A DNA stretch of 64,000 nucleotides from Alkalihalobacillus pseudalcaliphilus. Its GTDB lineage: Bacteria; Bacillota; Bacilli; Bacillales; Bacillaceae_D. The notes under the pieces were generated by a model that did no database searches, had not been told where the DNA came from, and saw only the letters and a list, made by a program, of their open reading frames with translations. The DNA is taken from NCBI RefSeq assembly GCF_028610675.1, contig NZ_JAQQWS010000001.1, positions 682,001 to 746,000 of the forward strand, written 5' to 3'. Below, piece by piece: positions 44,508 through 53,472 of the stretch; position 1 is the first letter of the stretch, and each line of letters begins with the position of its first letter. The position numbers and the translations under genes were made by a program.

Positions 44508-45971
44508 TTAAAAAAACAAGCTACTCTCTTCCTCCACATAAAAGTATTGACCAGTTTTTGCATCAATGGCTCGAATATGACCAGAAATATGTTTAAAAGT
44601 GGGAACATAACAGAGTTGATAATTCTTTTGCCCTTCTAGGTCATATTGATACGAAAATGATAAAAGCATTTCGAGCTGTTCCTTAAAAATATCCTTCGCC
44701 TCACTTAAGCTAATGTTAGGGACTTGTGAGATATTCTTTAGATTTTTTTCATGAGGTATATCGATCACAGCGTACATAACCCTACCCGTTTCTTTTCCGA
44801 TTGAAATACTTGCTTGATGACCTTCAACCCGTACATCTTGATGATAGAAATAGAAGATAAACATATAAGCGGCTTCCTCTTCAATCAGCTCATATTCTTC
44901 CCAGGTCGGTTCAATATCTACTTCGATTGGTTCCTCCACCTTATCATACATTTCGTCAAATGGATTCTCATCTTCATACTCTTCCTCAACTCGAGCCATT
45001 TTTAAATAATTGGGTGCAGACGGATCAAAGGTTAAAAGAGCTTGAATCGCCAATTCTTTTGCTTGTTCCTGACTCATATTCTCTTTCCTTTTTTCATCAT
45101 GTTCATAACGAAGCACTTGAATAAGGCGATTCGAAGATTGTTCAAAGCAAAGCTTCACTATATGAGGTTCAGCATCATCCATGGTAGTAGTAAACGCCTC
45201 TACTTTATGACGGTTTTTCGACCAGATTTCTAGTCTTTTTCCATTATTTACGAACCGGTCTAAACATTCATATTGTTCGTTGATTCCCACTAACTCATAA
45301 ATAGATTGATTTGTTGTAGCTTCCCATTGTACGTCCTTCTCAAGTGAAAGATCTGAAAACGACTTTCCAGGGTCTGTGCCATCAACCGGTATTTCCATAA
45401 CATGGCCTGTAACACAGTAGGCTAAATGATAACGGTTGTCACCATTTTTAAACAAAGCTCTTGAAAATTTTTCATACCTTAGTTCAAAATCCAATTCATC
45501 AATAAACTGGCCAAGTGCCTCTTGCGGTGAAGTTATGATATTTACATAATTGACCTCATATTCTTCTTCTGCCTTATAAAAATAAGGAATACAACCATAT
45601 TGATTAACAGAAATACTGAAACCAGACTCAGGTAAAGAAAGTCCATATTGTTCATCTTTATCTTGAAATTGTAATAGGAAATGACCCTCAATCTCTTGTA
45701 CAGATGTTGGTGCAGCTAAGTTTTGGTGTGGATAAAACGCTTTAATAAATGTCTTCGCCTTCTCCACGCATCGATCCATGGTGAGAGGATTTTTATCACC
45801 CTTACGATGTCTGTGAAAATAAAAATGAACAAGTTCTCCGCCACTATTAACCTTATAACTTCCTACTTCTTCATTTGTTTTTTCATCAACTAACACCGAT
45901 GTCAATCGTTCATCCTCAGCGTTTAAGCTTTTTACGGGTAAATCGATAAATTTCTTTAATTTATCTAACAA
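44508..45971 (-). CDS. YcdB/YcdC-domain protein
   Basis: 487 residues from TTG 45971, six bases after GGTGGAGGG; the longer frame to 46016 has no ribosome site. No membrane segment or signal peptide. Two similar halves contain YcdB/YcdC (PepSY-related) repeats, such as CVEKAKTFIKAFYPH early and SLSEAKDIFKEQLEMLLSF late, with the C-terminal AIDAKTGQYFYV. Function unknown; B. subtilis YcdB/YcdC are likewise uncharacterised. Next to a family B repeat upstream. Confidence 0.75.
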   Translation of the reverse strand: MLDKLKKFIDLPVKSLNAEDERLTSVLVDEKTNEEVGSYKVNSGGELVHFYFHRHRKGDKNPLTMDRCVEKAKTFIKAFYPHQNLAAPTSVQEIEGHFLLQFQDKDEQYGLSLPESGFSISVNQYGCIPYFYKAEEEYEVNYVNIITSPQEALGQFIDELDFELRYEKFSRALFKNGDNRYHLAYCVTGHVMEIPVDGTDPGKSFSDLSLEKDVQWEATTNQSIYELVGINEQYECLDRFVNNGKRLEIWSKNRHKVEAFTTTMDDAEPHIVKLCFEQSSNRLIQVLRYEHDEKRKENMSQEQAKELAIQALLTFDPSAPNYLKMARVEEEYEDENPFDEMYDKVEEPIEVDIEPTWEEYELIEEEAAYMFIFYFYHQDVRVEGHQASISIGKETGRVMYAVIDIPHEKNLKNISQVPNISLSEAKDIFKEQLEMLLSFSYQYDLEGQKNYQLCYVPTFKHISGHIRAIDAKTGQYFYVEEESSLFF

Positions 45972-46031
45972 AATAATCCCTCCACCGTTTGACCGATTGA
46001 AATTATAAACAAACACTTGCAGCTCTTACTT

Positions 46032-46226
46032 ACATTCAAAACCTAGATGGCGAAGCACGTTCACTTCGCCACCATCAAAGAAAAAATAATGGTGACTTCT
46101 TAAACAATTGGCACTTATACTACTCTATCACCAGCAGAAGTCGCACGAACAAGCAGGGATCTGTGTTAAGGTCAGATATCGCAAGATAGATGACCAGCTA
46201 ACTTCAAAGCACATACTATTGCCCTA
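46032..46226 (-). repeat. Dispersed repeat family B, degenerate copy
   Basis: Same orientation as the 18-kb copy: GGCGAAGC and TTCACTTCGCCACC, TTAAGGTCAGATATCGCAAG, ATAGATGACCAGCTAACTTC and CTATTGCCCTAAGTC. About 75-80 percent similar by eye. Confidence 0.7.
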
Positions 46227-46242
46227 AGTCATTAACAACTCA

Positions 46243-46701
46243 TTAGCGTCTAACTGTTAGTTTCAAAATAACTTCTTTTCCTTCTAATAATTCTCCTGTA
46301 TTGACGAATCCAAGTGACTCATAGAAATGAATGGCAGAATCATTATCTGGCTCTGTTGAAAGACCGATGTAGTTACACTCATCATTCATTTTCAAAATAT
46401 CTATGACTTGTTGCATGGCCTCTTTACCGTAACCCTTTCTTTGATAAGAGACATCAATCATAAATCTAGGGATCCAATACCTCCTCTCTTCGATCTCATT
46501 TGGATCACATTCCGTCATAACAAAACCTATAACTTCATCATCCAAATGAATAACATAAGGTGTTAAAAGAGGATTTACCTTTGATTCTGCAATCGAATAA
46601 ACATTCGGAGCAACTCGTTTAACTTGATCAGCCGCTAACTTTAAATCCAAACACTTGTATATATTGTTCATCGTTAGATTTTTAATTGTTATCTGCTTCA
46701 T
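46243..46701 (-). CDS. GNAT N-acetyltransferase downstream of a T-box
   Basis: 152 residues, GNAT fold. The acetyl-CoA loop is visible as IDVSYQRKGYGKEAMQQVI and the last conserved motif as NDSAIHFYESLGF. It resembles BltD/PaiA-type polyamine or amine acetyltransferases in layout, but the substrate is unknown. The ATG has the site AGAGGTGAATATT. It is the only gene between the T-box terminator and the next gene downstream, so it is the apparent T-box target. Confidence 0.85.
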   Translation of the reverse strand: MKQITIKNLTMNNIYKCLDLKLAADQVKRVAPNVYSIAESKVNPLLTPYVIHLDDEVIGFVMTECDPNEIEERRYWIPRFMIDVSYQRKGYGKEAMQQVIDILKMNDECNYIGLSTEPDNDSAIHFYESLGFVNTGELLEGKEVILKLTVRR

Positions 46702-46833
46702 GAATATTCACCTCTACATCAATTTTTGTGGATAAGCCTTAAGGAGTTTAAATGAATGGATTATACCCTCAAGCAAAAGAAAGTAGCTCTTTCATTCAAC
46801 GAGCACTACTCCAACGATATCTTTGAACATAGA

Positions 46834-46877
46834 AAAAAGTCTCACCCCCCAAGGTTTTAATCCTTGGGGACGAGACT
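46834..46877 (-). terminator. T-box terminator
   Basis: On the minus strand AGTCTCGTCCCCAAGG pairs with CCTTGGGGGGTGAGACT and ends in TTTTTT. It competes with the T-box antiterminator. Confidence 0.93.
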
Positions 46878-47130
46878 TCTGATTGTTAAAAGTTCGCGGT
46901 GCCACCCCAGTTAGTTATTGTATCGCTACAATAACCTTTTCAAGTACGTCATGTAAACATGGTTATACTAATCTCTATAACGGGAGAACCCGGTACACCA
47001 TCACTTTGCAATAAAAGATCCTTTGTACAGCTCAGAGGCTTGTTTCCTTATGCCATTACATCCTCCATTCCCACTATCTGGAGTTCTCTGTTATGCTTGT
47101 GCACAAGTACTCTTCTCATCATCGCTTTTT
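46834..47130 (-). promoter_or_regulatory. T-box riboswitch leader
   Basis: The minus strand carries GCGATGATGAGAAGAGTA (stem I base), an AGAGA-containing stem I with distal loop ACTCCAGATAGTGGG, and the T-box proper TGGGGTGGCACCGCGAACT (46909-46891), then the terminator. The tRNA specifier codon cannot be fixed by eye: the specifier-loop region near GAGCTGTACA offers CTG (Leu), TGT (Cys) and TAC (Tyr). Confidence 0.93.
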
Positions 47131-47337
47131 AGTTTTTTAAATTATATGTAATTTTCTGAAATAAGTCAATGCAATTTTCTGTTTGCACTCTTTTGCTCCT
47201 TTAATAAAAAAGAAAAGAATGACACCTTATAAAAATCAAGTATATTTAATACCCCATAATAACCTAATCTTTTTATTATTATGTTTAAAGTCATCAACGT
47301 TAGGTATTTATTATTACGGTAATGATAAGAAGCATAT

Positions 47338-47424
47338 TTATTGAAAAACTAACCTAGAAATGACAATACCTATTAACCCCCCCAGCGAAGCGAGAGCAAA
47401 AACCCATACATATTTTGACTTCAT
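47338..47424 (-). CDS. Possible 28-residue single-span membrane peptide
   Basis: ATG at 47424 preceded by TAGGTGATAAC. The peptide starts MKSKYVWVFALASLGG and goes on through LIGIVISRLVF, a single hydrophobic span with a basic N-terminus. Too short for family assignment. Confidence 0.4.
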   Translation of the reverse strand: MKSKYVWVFALASLGGLIGIVISRLVFQ

Positions 47425-47581
47425 GTTATCACCTACCAATAAGAAAATCTTTACAACACCATTCCCATTTAATAGATTGTATAATCATGCTTTTAGAGTG
47501 ATTCGTGGACATTTATTATGAATATTTGGTTCTTCTCACCTTATATGGATAGATAATTCCAGAATAATCTCACATAACAAA

Positions 47582-47609
47582 AAAACGCCTGGTCAACTCC
47601 AAGCGTTTT
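47582..47609 (-). terminator. Terminator of lysA
   Basis: AAAACGCTTGG / CCAGGCGTTTT hairpin (one mismatch) followed by T residues on the minus strand, about 100 bases after lysA. Confidence 0.75.
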
Positions 47610-47707
47610 CTGCTCCATGTATCTTTCATTTCTTGGCATTTCATTGGTTTTATCACTCTAATTGAGTGTTTATATCATGAGCTTTATACGGCTAATGAAC
47701 TTGAGAT

Positions 47708-49030
47708 TTATAAATGATTAACAACCTTCGCAAGCGGACGATCTAACCGAACTAAGTCAGCGTAACTTTCACGCTCAATCACGATGTGAGCTTCTGAGTT
47801 TTCAACAAAAACAACGGCAGGTCTTGGAATACGATTATAATTATTCGCCATTGAATAACCATAAGCACCCGTACAAAATACAGCTAAAATATCTTCATGG
47901 TTGGCTTTCGGTAACGGTAAATCCCAAATTAACATATCGCCACTTTCACAGCACTTTCCCGCAATCGAATATACTTCTTCTGCTCGATCATTGACACGAT
48001 TGGCGAGCACCGCTTCGTATTTGGCTTGATATAATGCCGGTCGCAGATTATCGCTCATTCCACCATCAACAGATAAATAATTACGAATAGCAGGTAATTC
48101 TTTTGAAGAACCGATAGAATATAACGTCGTTCCAGCATCGCCGACTAATGAACGACCTGGCTCAATCCAAATTTCAGGAATATTCATTCCTAATTCGGCC
48201 GATTTTTGTTTCACGATCGCAATCATTTCACGTACATAATTTCCGACCGGTAAAGGTTGGTCCTCTTCTGTATAACGGATACCAAAACCGCCACCTAAAT
48301 TCAAGACGGAAGACTCAAAACCAAGCTCATCCCGCCATTGCTCAAGAGAGCGATAAACCTTCTCTACAGCCATAACAAAACCAGCCGATTCAAAAATTTG
48401 TGACCCAATATGACTATGAACGCCTAATAATTCAATGTATTCTGCCTTTAATGCTCGTTTCACTGCTTCCGTTGCTTGCCCACTTTCAATATCAAATCCA
48501 AACTTCGAATCCTCTTGACCTGTAGAAATATATTCATGAGTATGTGCTTCAATCCCTGGAGTAATCCGGAGCAAGATTTTCATCAACTTCCCTTTCTCCC
48601 AACTAATACGCGATAACTGATCAAGCTCATAGAAATTATCAACGACCACACAACCAATCCCAGCGTCTACCGCCATTTCTAATTCAGCTATACTCTTATT
48701 ATTGCCATGGAAGTGAACCTTCTCCATTGGTACACCTGCTTGTATCGCCGTAAATAGTTCTCCACCAGAAACAACATCAAGGCTTAGTCCAAGCTCATCC
48801 GCTAATTGAAACATCGCGAGGCAACTAAACGCTTTACTTGCATAAGCCACTTGGTAAGGTATCCCTTCATCAATAAAGGCTTGTTGGAAAGCAGCTGCTC
48901 GCTCTCGAATAAGAGATACATCATAAATAAAAAGTGGTGTTCCAAATTGTTTGGCAAGTTGAACCGTATCTACTCCTCCGATTTCTAAGTGTCCAAACTG
49001 ATTAATATGACTAGTTCCATGTATATACAT
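47708..49030 (-). CDS. lysA: Diaminopimelate decarboxylase
   Basis: 440 residues, PLP-dependent alanine-racemase-fold decarboxylase. PLP Lys66 in VAYASKAFSC; HSHIGSQIFE, LNLGGGFGIRY, EPGRSLVGDAG and GKCCESGDML follow in the expected order. It makes lysine from meso-diaminopimelate. It lies directly downstream of spoVAF, as in B. subtilis, but here a lysine riboswitch lies between. ATG follows GGGAGAG. Confidence 0.97.
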   Translation of the reverse strand: MYIHGTSHINQFGHLEIGGVDTVQLAKQFGTPLFIYDVSLIRERAAAFQQAFIDEGIPYQVAYASKAFSCLAMFQLADELGLSLDVVSGGELFTAIQAGVPMEKVHFHGNNKSIAELEMAVDAGIGCVVVDNFYELDQLSRISWEKGKLMKILLRITPGIEAHTHEYISTGQEDSKFGFDIESGQATEAVKRALKAEYIELLGVHSHIGSQIFESAGFVMAVEKVYRSLEQWRDELGFESSVLNLGGGFGIRYTEEDQPLPVGNYVREMIAIVKQKSAELGMNIPEIWIEPGRSLVGDAGTTLYSIGSSKELPAIRNYLSVDGGMSDNLRPALYQAKYEAVLANRVNDRAEEVYSIAGKCCESGDMLIWDLPLPKANHEDILAVFCTGAYGYSMANNYNRIPRPAVVFVENSEAHIVIERESYADLVRLDRPLAKVVNHL

Positions 49031-49110
49031 AATATCTCTCCCTCATTTGTTCTCTCTATATAATCAACACATCACGACTGGATTGTTCATTTCTGTTAAA
49101 AGGTAAAAGA

Positions 49111-49137
49111 AAAAACAGCTAGTGTTACCTAGCTGTT
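49111..49137 (-). terminator. Lysine riboswitch terminator
   Basis: On the minus strand AACAGCTAG / CTAGCTGTT hairpin followed by TTTTTT, 80 bases before lysA. Confidence 0.9.
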
Positions 49138-49345
49138 CGCCGACGTAACCCCACTAAAAAATGAATAGTCCTCCACTGATTCCTCAGTGACAGTGCGTTA
49201 TTTCTTCAATAACACCCCAGCTCTACATAATGTGGTACATATGTAGGCTTCGGCAAGTCGACCTTTCTACTCATATCTATGCGTTCCACCCGCTCCATAA
49301 GTATACTGATTCTTCCTGCGCCTCTACCCCACTTTTACATGAGGT
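49138..49345 (-). promoter_or_regulatory. Lysine riboswitch (L box)
   Basis: On the minus strand the conserved L-box blocks appear: GGGTAGAGGCGCAGG, AATCAGTA, TATGGAGCGGGTGG, AAAGGTCGACTTGCCGAAG, GAGCTGGGGTG, GTCACTGAGGAATCAGTGGA and GGGGTTACGTCGGCG. It is the leader of lysA, so lysine should trigger the terminator downstream. Confidence 0.92.
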
Positions 49346-49418
49346 TCATGAAATTGTTGCTCTAACTTTACCATAATCATACGCCGTTCGCAACACCAAC
49401 ATGCCTCATATATGTAGA

Positions 49419-50909
49419 CTATTCATTTTTTAAATCCTGTTTAACAGGATCCTGTGGATTTACAATACTTGGACGCCAACGCATCGATGGAACATTGGCT
49501 CTAATTAAGATTTGCCATAATGCCGGTGGGTCAAAAGGAATAAATGGCCAAAAATAAGGCTTGTTAAATGGTTTTATTGCCGTCAAACAGAAGATTAGTA
49601 TTAACGTTCCCACAACAAAACCAGGAACTTTAAATATCCCAACTAATAAGACAAGGGCAATTCGAATGATTCGCAAAGCCACCCCTAGTTCATGACTAGG
49701 TGTAGCAAACATACCAATAGCACCTAAAGCGACATACAAGATAACTTCTGTTGTAAAATAACCTACCTCAATCGCCATTTCACCTATTAATAAAGCTGCG
49801 ACCAAGCCAAGGGCTGTGGCTAATGGTGAAGGTGTATGAACAGCCGCCATCCTCAGTAGCTCAATCCCAAATTCAGCAAATAAGATTTGTAAAAGAATCG
49901 GGATATTATTCGTCTCCTCAGGACCAATGAAATCTAGAGCTGCAGGTAATAAAGTAGGTTCAATAACGAGCAACAACCAAAAAGGAATGATAAATAAAGA
50001 CGTTGCAATTCCGATTGTTCGTACCCAGCGTAAAAATGATCCGACTGCAGGTGCTTGCCTATATTCCTCCGCATGCTGTATGTGATGAAAGAAAGTGGTC
50101 GGTGTAATAATGACACTTGGAGATGTATCAACCATAATCACAACATGACCTTCTAATAAATGGGTTGCCGCTACATCTGGCCTCTCCGTATAACGAACAA
50201 GAGGAAATGGATCATAACCTTGTTTAACAATGTACTCTTCAATCACCTTATCGGCCATCGTTAGTCCGTCTATTTCAATCGAATCTAACTCTTTTCTAAT
50301 AATATCAACTAGGTCAGGATCGGCAATACCATCTATATAAGAAATACAAATATCTGTTTTAGAGCGTACGCCGACTTGAGTAATTTCATGTCGTAAACGC
50401 TCATCTCGAATCCTTCTTCGCACTAAGGCCGTATTCATGATGATATTTTCAGTAAAACCATCACGTGCACCACGAACGACACGTTCTGTGTCTGGTTCCT
50501 CAGGTCCACGCCCAGGATATTGACGAACATCGATAATAAATGCTTGATCATATCCTTCAACGATAATAAATATTAATCCCGAAAGCATTTGTTTAATCGC
50601 ATTATTGACTTCTCTCGTCTCTTCGACTTGGACATGTGTGAGATGGTTTTTTATAGCACCAAATACATCTGAAGATTTTCGGTTCCTAGCGCCTAGATCC
50701 ATTAATTCTTTCATAATCTCAATGATATATAAGTTATCAGTAAGACCTGTTACATAATAAATCCCAATCCGATGATCTAGGATTTCTAACTCACGAACAC
50801 CGATATCGAAAGAAATATCTAGCTTTAGCCGTTCTTCTAGATAGGCAATATTGTCTCGATAGCTCTTATAAAATAGCGGTTCATCCTTATAATCTCTTTT
50901 TTTTGTCAA
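49419..50909 (-). CDS. spoVAF: SpoVAF, GerA-like spore membrane protein
   Basis: 496 residues from TTG 50909 (AAAGGAG eight bases upstream). Similar to GerA-family A subunits: N-terminal soluble domain with RVVRGARDGFTENI (about 145), TSPSVIITPTTFFHHIQHAEEYR in pieces, then four to five membrane helices. SpoVAF acts with SpoVAEa in the inner spore membrane to promote germination. Last gene of spoVAC-AD-AEb-AEa-AF and followed directly by lysA. Confidence 0.94.
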   Translation of the reverse strand: MTKKRDYKDEPLFYKSYRDNIAYLEERLKLDISFDIGVRELEILDHRIGIYYVTGLTDNLYIIEIMKELMDLGARNRKSSDVFGAIKNHLTHVQVEETREVNNAIKQMLSGLIFIIVEGYDQAFIIDVRQYPGRGPEEPDTERVVRGARDGFTENIIMNTALVRRRIRDERLRHEITQVGVRSKTDICISYIDGIADPDLVDIIRKELDSIEIDGLTMADKVIEEYIVKQGYDPFPLVRYTERPDVAATHLLEGHVVIMVDTSPSVIITPTTFFHHIQHAEEYRQAPAVGSFLRWVRTIGIATSLFIIPFWLLLVIEPTLLPAALDFIGPEETNNIPILLQILFAEFGIELLRMAAVHTPSPLATALGLVAALLIGEMAIEVGYFTTEVILYVALGAIGMFATPSHELGVALRIIRIALVLLVGIFKVPGFVVGTLILIFCLTAIKPFNKPYFWPFIPFDPPALWQILIRANVPSMRWRPSIVNPQDPVKQDLKNE

Positions 50910-51468
50910 GGTTACCACTCCTTTCTAAAATAATTTGTACTGCTTGCATTGTGATCGGGGCACCTTTTTTCACATCATCAAAACCTCCCATTTTACCTAT
51001 ATCACCAATGCCTACGACTACTGGTATCTCAAATTCATCAAGAATATATAAAGTATCTCCGTTAATTCTGCCAATTTCTAAGTCTGGGAAACCATTTTTA
51101 TCGACTCCATACTCGGTTAAATGGCCAAAACGGTCTATAGAAATATCAACTTTGGCCCACTCCTTACTATGTGTCGCAGATGCTACAGCAATTGCTCCAA
51201 TGACTTGGATCATAGGCTCATCGTACACAATCCTCATCGCATGTTCACCAAGCCCCTCATATCTTGAGCCACAATCATCAAACATGACAAAAACTGGGTT
51301 TTTATCTGCTTGTAAGATTAATTCAATTAATTCTTGCCCTGTTAAATGCGTTGGATTTCCTGCGGATTGAGCTATACAAAGTCCACCTATTTTATTGGCT
51401 ACATATTGAATCGTTTTTAATGCAGCCGCGTCCCCATCGGTAACTACAATTACTTGCTTTTGCTCCAA
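50887..51468 (-). CDS. spoVAEa: SpoVAEa stage V sporulation protein
   Basis: 193 residues, soluble, of the SpoVAEa family: KQVIVVTDGDAAALKTIQ at the start, VMFDDCGSRYEGLGEHAM around 80 and PVVVGIGDIGKMGGFDDVKK near the C-terminus. Present in this spoVA set only, not in the 5.9-8.7 kb set. It overlaps spoVAF by 23 bases and lies six bases after spoVAEb. Confidence 0.94.
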   Translation of the reverse strand: MEQKQVIVVTDGDAAALKTIQYVANKIGGLCIAQSAGNPTHLTGQELIELILQADKNPVFVMFDDCGSRYEGLGEHAMRIVYDEPMIQVIGAIAVASATHSKEWAKVDISIDRFGHLTEYGVDKNGFPDLEIGRINGDTLYILDEFEIPVVVGIGDIGKMGGFDDVKKGAPITMQAVQIILERSGNLDKKKRL

Positions 51469-51474
51469 ACACCA

Positions 51475-51825
51475 TTACCCCCTCGCCTTAAAAAATATAG
51501 CAGCTAAAAAACTAAATAAGATAGCAGAAGAGAGACCACCAGATGTAACCTCAAACATCCCCATACCTATTCCAATAAACCCTTCTCTGCCACCCTCTTG
51601 CATCGCTCCATGAACGAAAGAATGCCCAAAACTAGTTATCGGTAAAATAGCCCCTGCCCCGCCAAAATCAATAATTCGGTCATAAAGATGAAATCCATCT
51701 AACATGGCACCAAGTGTTACTAATACACATAATGTATGAATCGGTGATAAGCGAACGAGATCCAGTAAAGCTTGTCCTAAGAAACAAATCACACCACCAA
51801 CTATAAAAGCTGCGAGATATTCCAT
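51475..51825 (-). CDS. spoVAEb: SpoVAEb spore membrane protein
   Basis: 116 residues, membrane protein of the Ca-DPA transport complex, with GAGAILPITSFGHSFVHGAM. Overlaps spoVAD by one base. Paralogue of the product of 6134-6484. Confidence 0.94.
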   Translation of the reverse strand: MEYLAAFIVGGVICFLGQALLDLVRLSPIHTLCVLVTLGAMLDGFHLYDRIIDFGGAGAILPITSFGHSFVHGAMQEGGREGFIGIGMGMFEVTSGGLSSAILFSFLAAIFFKARG

Positions 51826-52820
51826 TACATGTCCTCTCTTTCAAAGGCAACCGCATGGGCAATCGTCGGAATCGACTGCTTTTGATAAATCATAAAAGGG
51901 TTTAATAAAGAGCCCGTTGCAACAACGAGAACTTTTTTAAATACACCTTTCCTCATCAATTTAAATACATGACCAAACGTTACGACAGCACAACATGCTG
52001 CTCCACTTCCACCTGCATTGACGGCTTGATCGGTATAATAAATCATCGTGCCACAATCATCATACGTATGTGAAAGCTTTATTTCCTCTTCTTCCAATAG
52101 CTTATGCAAAATCCCAGATCCTACACGTGCCAAATCACCCGTCAAAATACAATCATAATCTCCAACAGACGTTTTCGTATTGTCTAAGTGACTTTTAATC
52201 GTTGCAGCCGCTGCTGGGGCCATCGTCGCTCCAAACTGAAACGGGTTTTTCATATCATAATCGACGACTGCACCAATCGTTGCTGCTGAAATTTTTATGT
52301 TCGTCTTTTTCTGACTCAATATACATGCTCCTGCTCCAGTAACTGTGTATGAGGCCGTTTCCTGCCTTTGATAGCCAAATTCATTTGGATAGCGAAATTG
52401 TCTCTCACTAGCAGCATGATGACTACTCGTAGCTAGTAAAATTGAATGGGCAAAGCCACCATCAATCATCATTGCTCCAATCGCCACCGCCTCCATTACA
52501 GTTGCACATGCTGAAAAAACCCCCAGATAAGGGATAGCTAATTTTCTTGCATTATAGTTAGAAGTAATCATCTGATTAAGTAAATCTCCAGCAATGAAAA
52601 TATCAATGTCTTCTTGTTTCCTATTTGCTTTTTTTAACGCATGTGTAATTGCATCTTCCATGAGCTTTCTTTCTGCTAGCTCCCAAGACTCTTCGCCACA
52701 ATATAAATCTTGATAGGTTTGGTCAAATGATTCCGAAAGAGGGCCTGCCGCTTCTTTTGGACCAGCAACGGTGCCGCTTGATTCTACATAAATCCCATTT
52801 TGAAACGTCCACGTTTTCAT
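51825..52820 (-). CDS. spoVAD: SpoVAD, dipicolinic-acid-binding protein
   Basis: 331 residues, thiolase-like fold. GTVAGPKEAAGPLSESFD near the N-terminus, IPYLGVFSACATVMEAVAIG in the middle and AGGSGAACCAVVTFGHVF later. It binds dipicolinic acid. In synteny with spoVAF-lysA it corresponds to the canonical chromosomal spoVAD. Confidence 0.95.
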   Translation of the reverse strand: MKTWTFQNGIYVESSGTVAGPKEAAGPLSESFDQTYQDLYCGEESWELAERKLMEDAITHALKKANRKQEDIDIFIAGDLLNQMITSNYNARKLAIPYLGVFSACATVMEAVAIGAMMIDGGFAHSILLATSSHHAASERQFRYPNEFGYQRQETASYTVTGAGACILSQKKTNIKISAATIGAVVDYDMKNPFQFGATMAPAAAATIKSHLDNTKTSVGDYDCILTGDLARVGSGILHKLLEEEEIKLSHTYDDCGTMIYYTDQAVNAGGSGAACCAVVTFGHVFKLMRKGVFKKVLVVATGSLLNPFMIYQKQSIPTIAHAVAFEREDM

Positions 52821-52841
52821 GACCGACCATACCCCTTCTAA

Positions 52842-53306
52842 CTAATGAATAATGTAGTGTATTATTAAACGAACAAGCCCTACCAAATAAGAAGACAAAA
52901 CCCCAATTGCAATAATGGCTCCGGTTAATTTGAACATATGAGCTCCAATACCATAGACAAGCCCTTCACTTTTATATTCTAATGCTGCACTGGTCATCGC
53001 ATTCATAAAACCGGTAACAGGAATTAACGTACCGGCTCCAGCAAATTGTGCGATTTTATCAAACCAACCAATTCCTGTGATTATCGCTGTTAAAAGGATA
53101 AAAGTTGACATCATTAATGCCCTTGCCTCTATTTCATTAATGTCCAAAAAGAGGAGGTATAGATTACTAAGCCATTGACCAAAAACACATAATATACCGC
53201 CCACAACAAACGCTTTGATACCTCGATTAAAAAAGCCACGCTTAGGCTGATATAGCTCGATATTTTTATGATATTGATTGACTTTTTTCAAATCTTGTTC
53301 AGCCAT
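52842..53306 (-). CDS. spoVAC: SpoVAC channel protein, first gene of the canonical spoVA operon
   Basis: 154 residues from ATG 53306, nine bases after GGAGG; the open frame extends to 53399 but runs through the promoter. Motifs: YQPKRGFFNRGIKAFVVGGI near the N-terminus, GAGTLIPVTGFMNAMTSAA in the middle. A sigma-G promoter lies directly upstream, so the operon begins here: spoVAA and spoVAB, which precede spoVAC in B. subtilis, are missing. Confidence 0.95.
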   Translation of the reverse strand: MAEQDLKKVNQYHKNIELYQPKRGFFNRGIKAFVVGGILCVFGQWLSNLYLLFLDINEIEARALMMSTFILLTAIITGIGWFDKIAQFAGAGTLIPVTGFMNAMTSAALEYKSEGLVYGIGAHMFKLTGAIIAIGVLSSYLVGLVRLIIHYIIH

Positions 53307-53350
53307 CGCTTCTCTAACCTCCGTATTTTCCGTACTACTCTCGACTTTGA

Positions 53351-53380
53351 TAGTATGTGACAAGGTCATATTTTCATTCG
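53351..53380 (-). promoter_or_regulatory. Sigma-G promoter of spoVAC-AF
   Basis: On the minus strand CGAATG (53380-53375), 17 bases, CATACTA (53357-53351). The -10 is the exact sigma-G consensus and spacing is typical. Forespore expression of the SpoVA proteins is known to depend on sigma-G. Confidence 0.8.
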
Positions 53381-53410
53381 GAATAGAATTGATTTCCACA
53401 GATTAATGGC

Positions 53411-53457
53411 ACAAAAAAAGCTTGCCAAGGCTTCACATTTTTCTGAAGCACTGACAA
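53411..53457 (-). terminator. Terminator of the NatAB-like operon
   Basis: On the minus strand AGCTTGTCAGTGCTTC pairs with GAAGCCTTGGCAAGCT (few mismatches) followed by TTTTTTT. It ends the natAB transcript before the spoVA promoter. Confidence 0.85.
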
Positions 53458-53472
53458 GCTAGAAAATTCTTA

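Larger units (their letters stand above)
47131..47707. other. Gene-poor interval between T-box and lysA
   Basis: It contains the T-box promoter region, a possible 28-codon membrane peptide (47338-47424) and the lysA terminator (47582-47609). The rest is AT-rich without recognised content. Confidence 0.5.
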
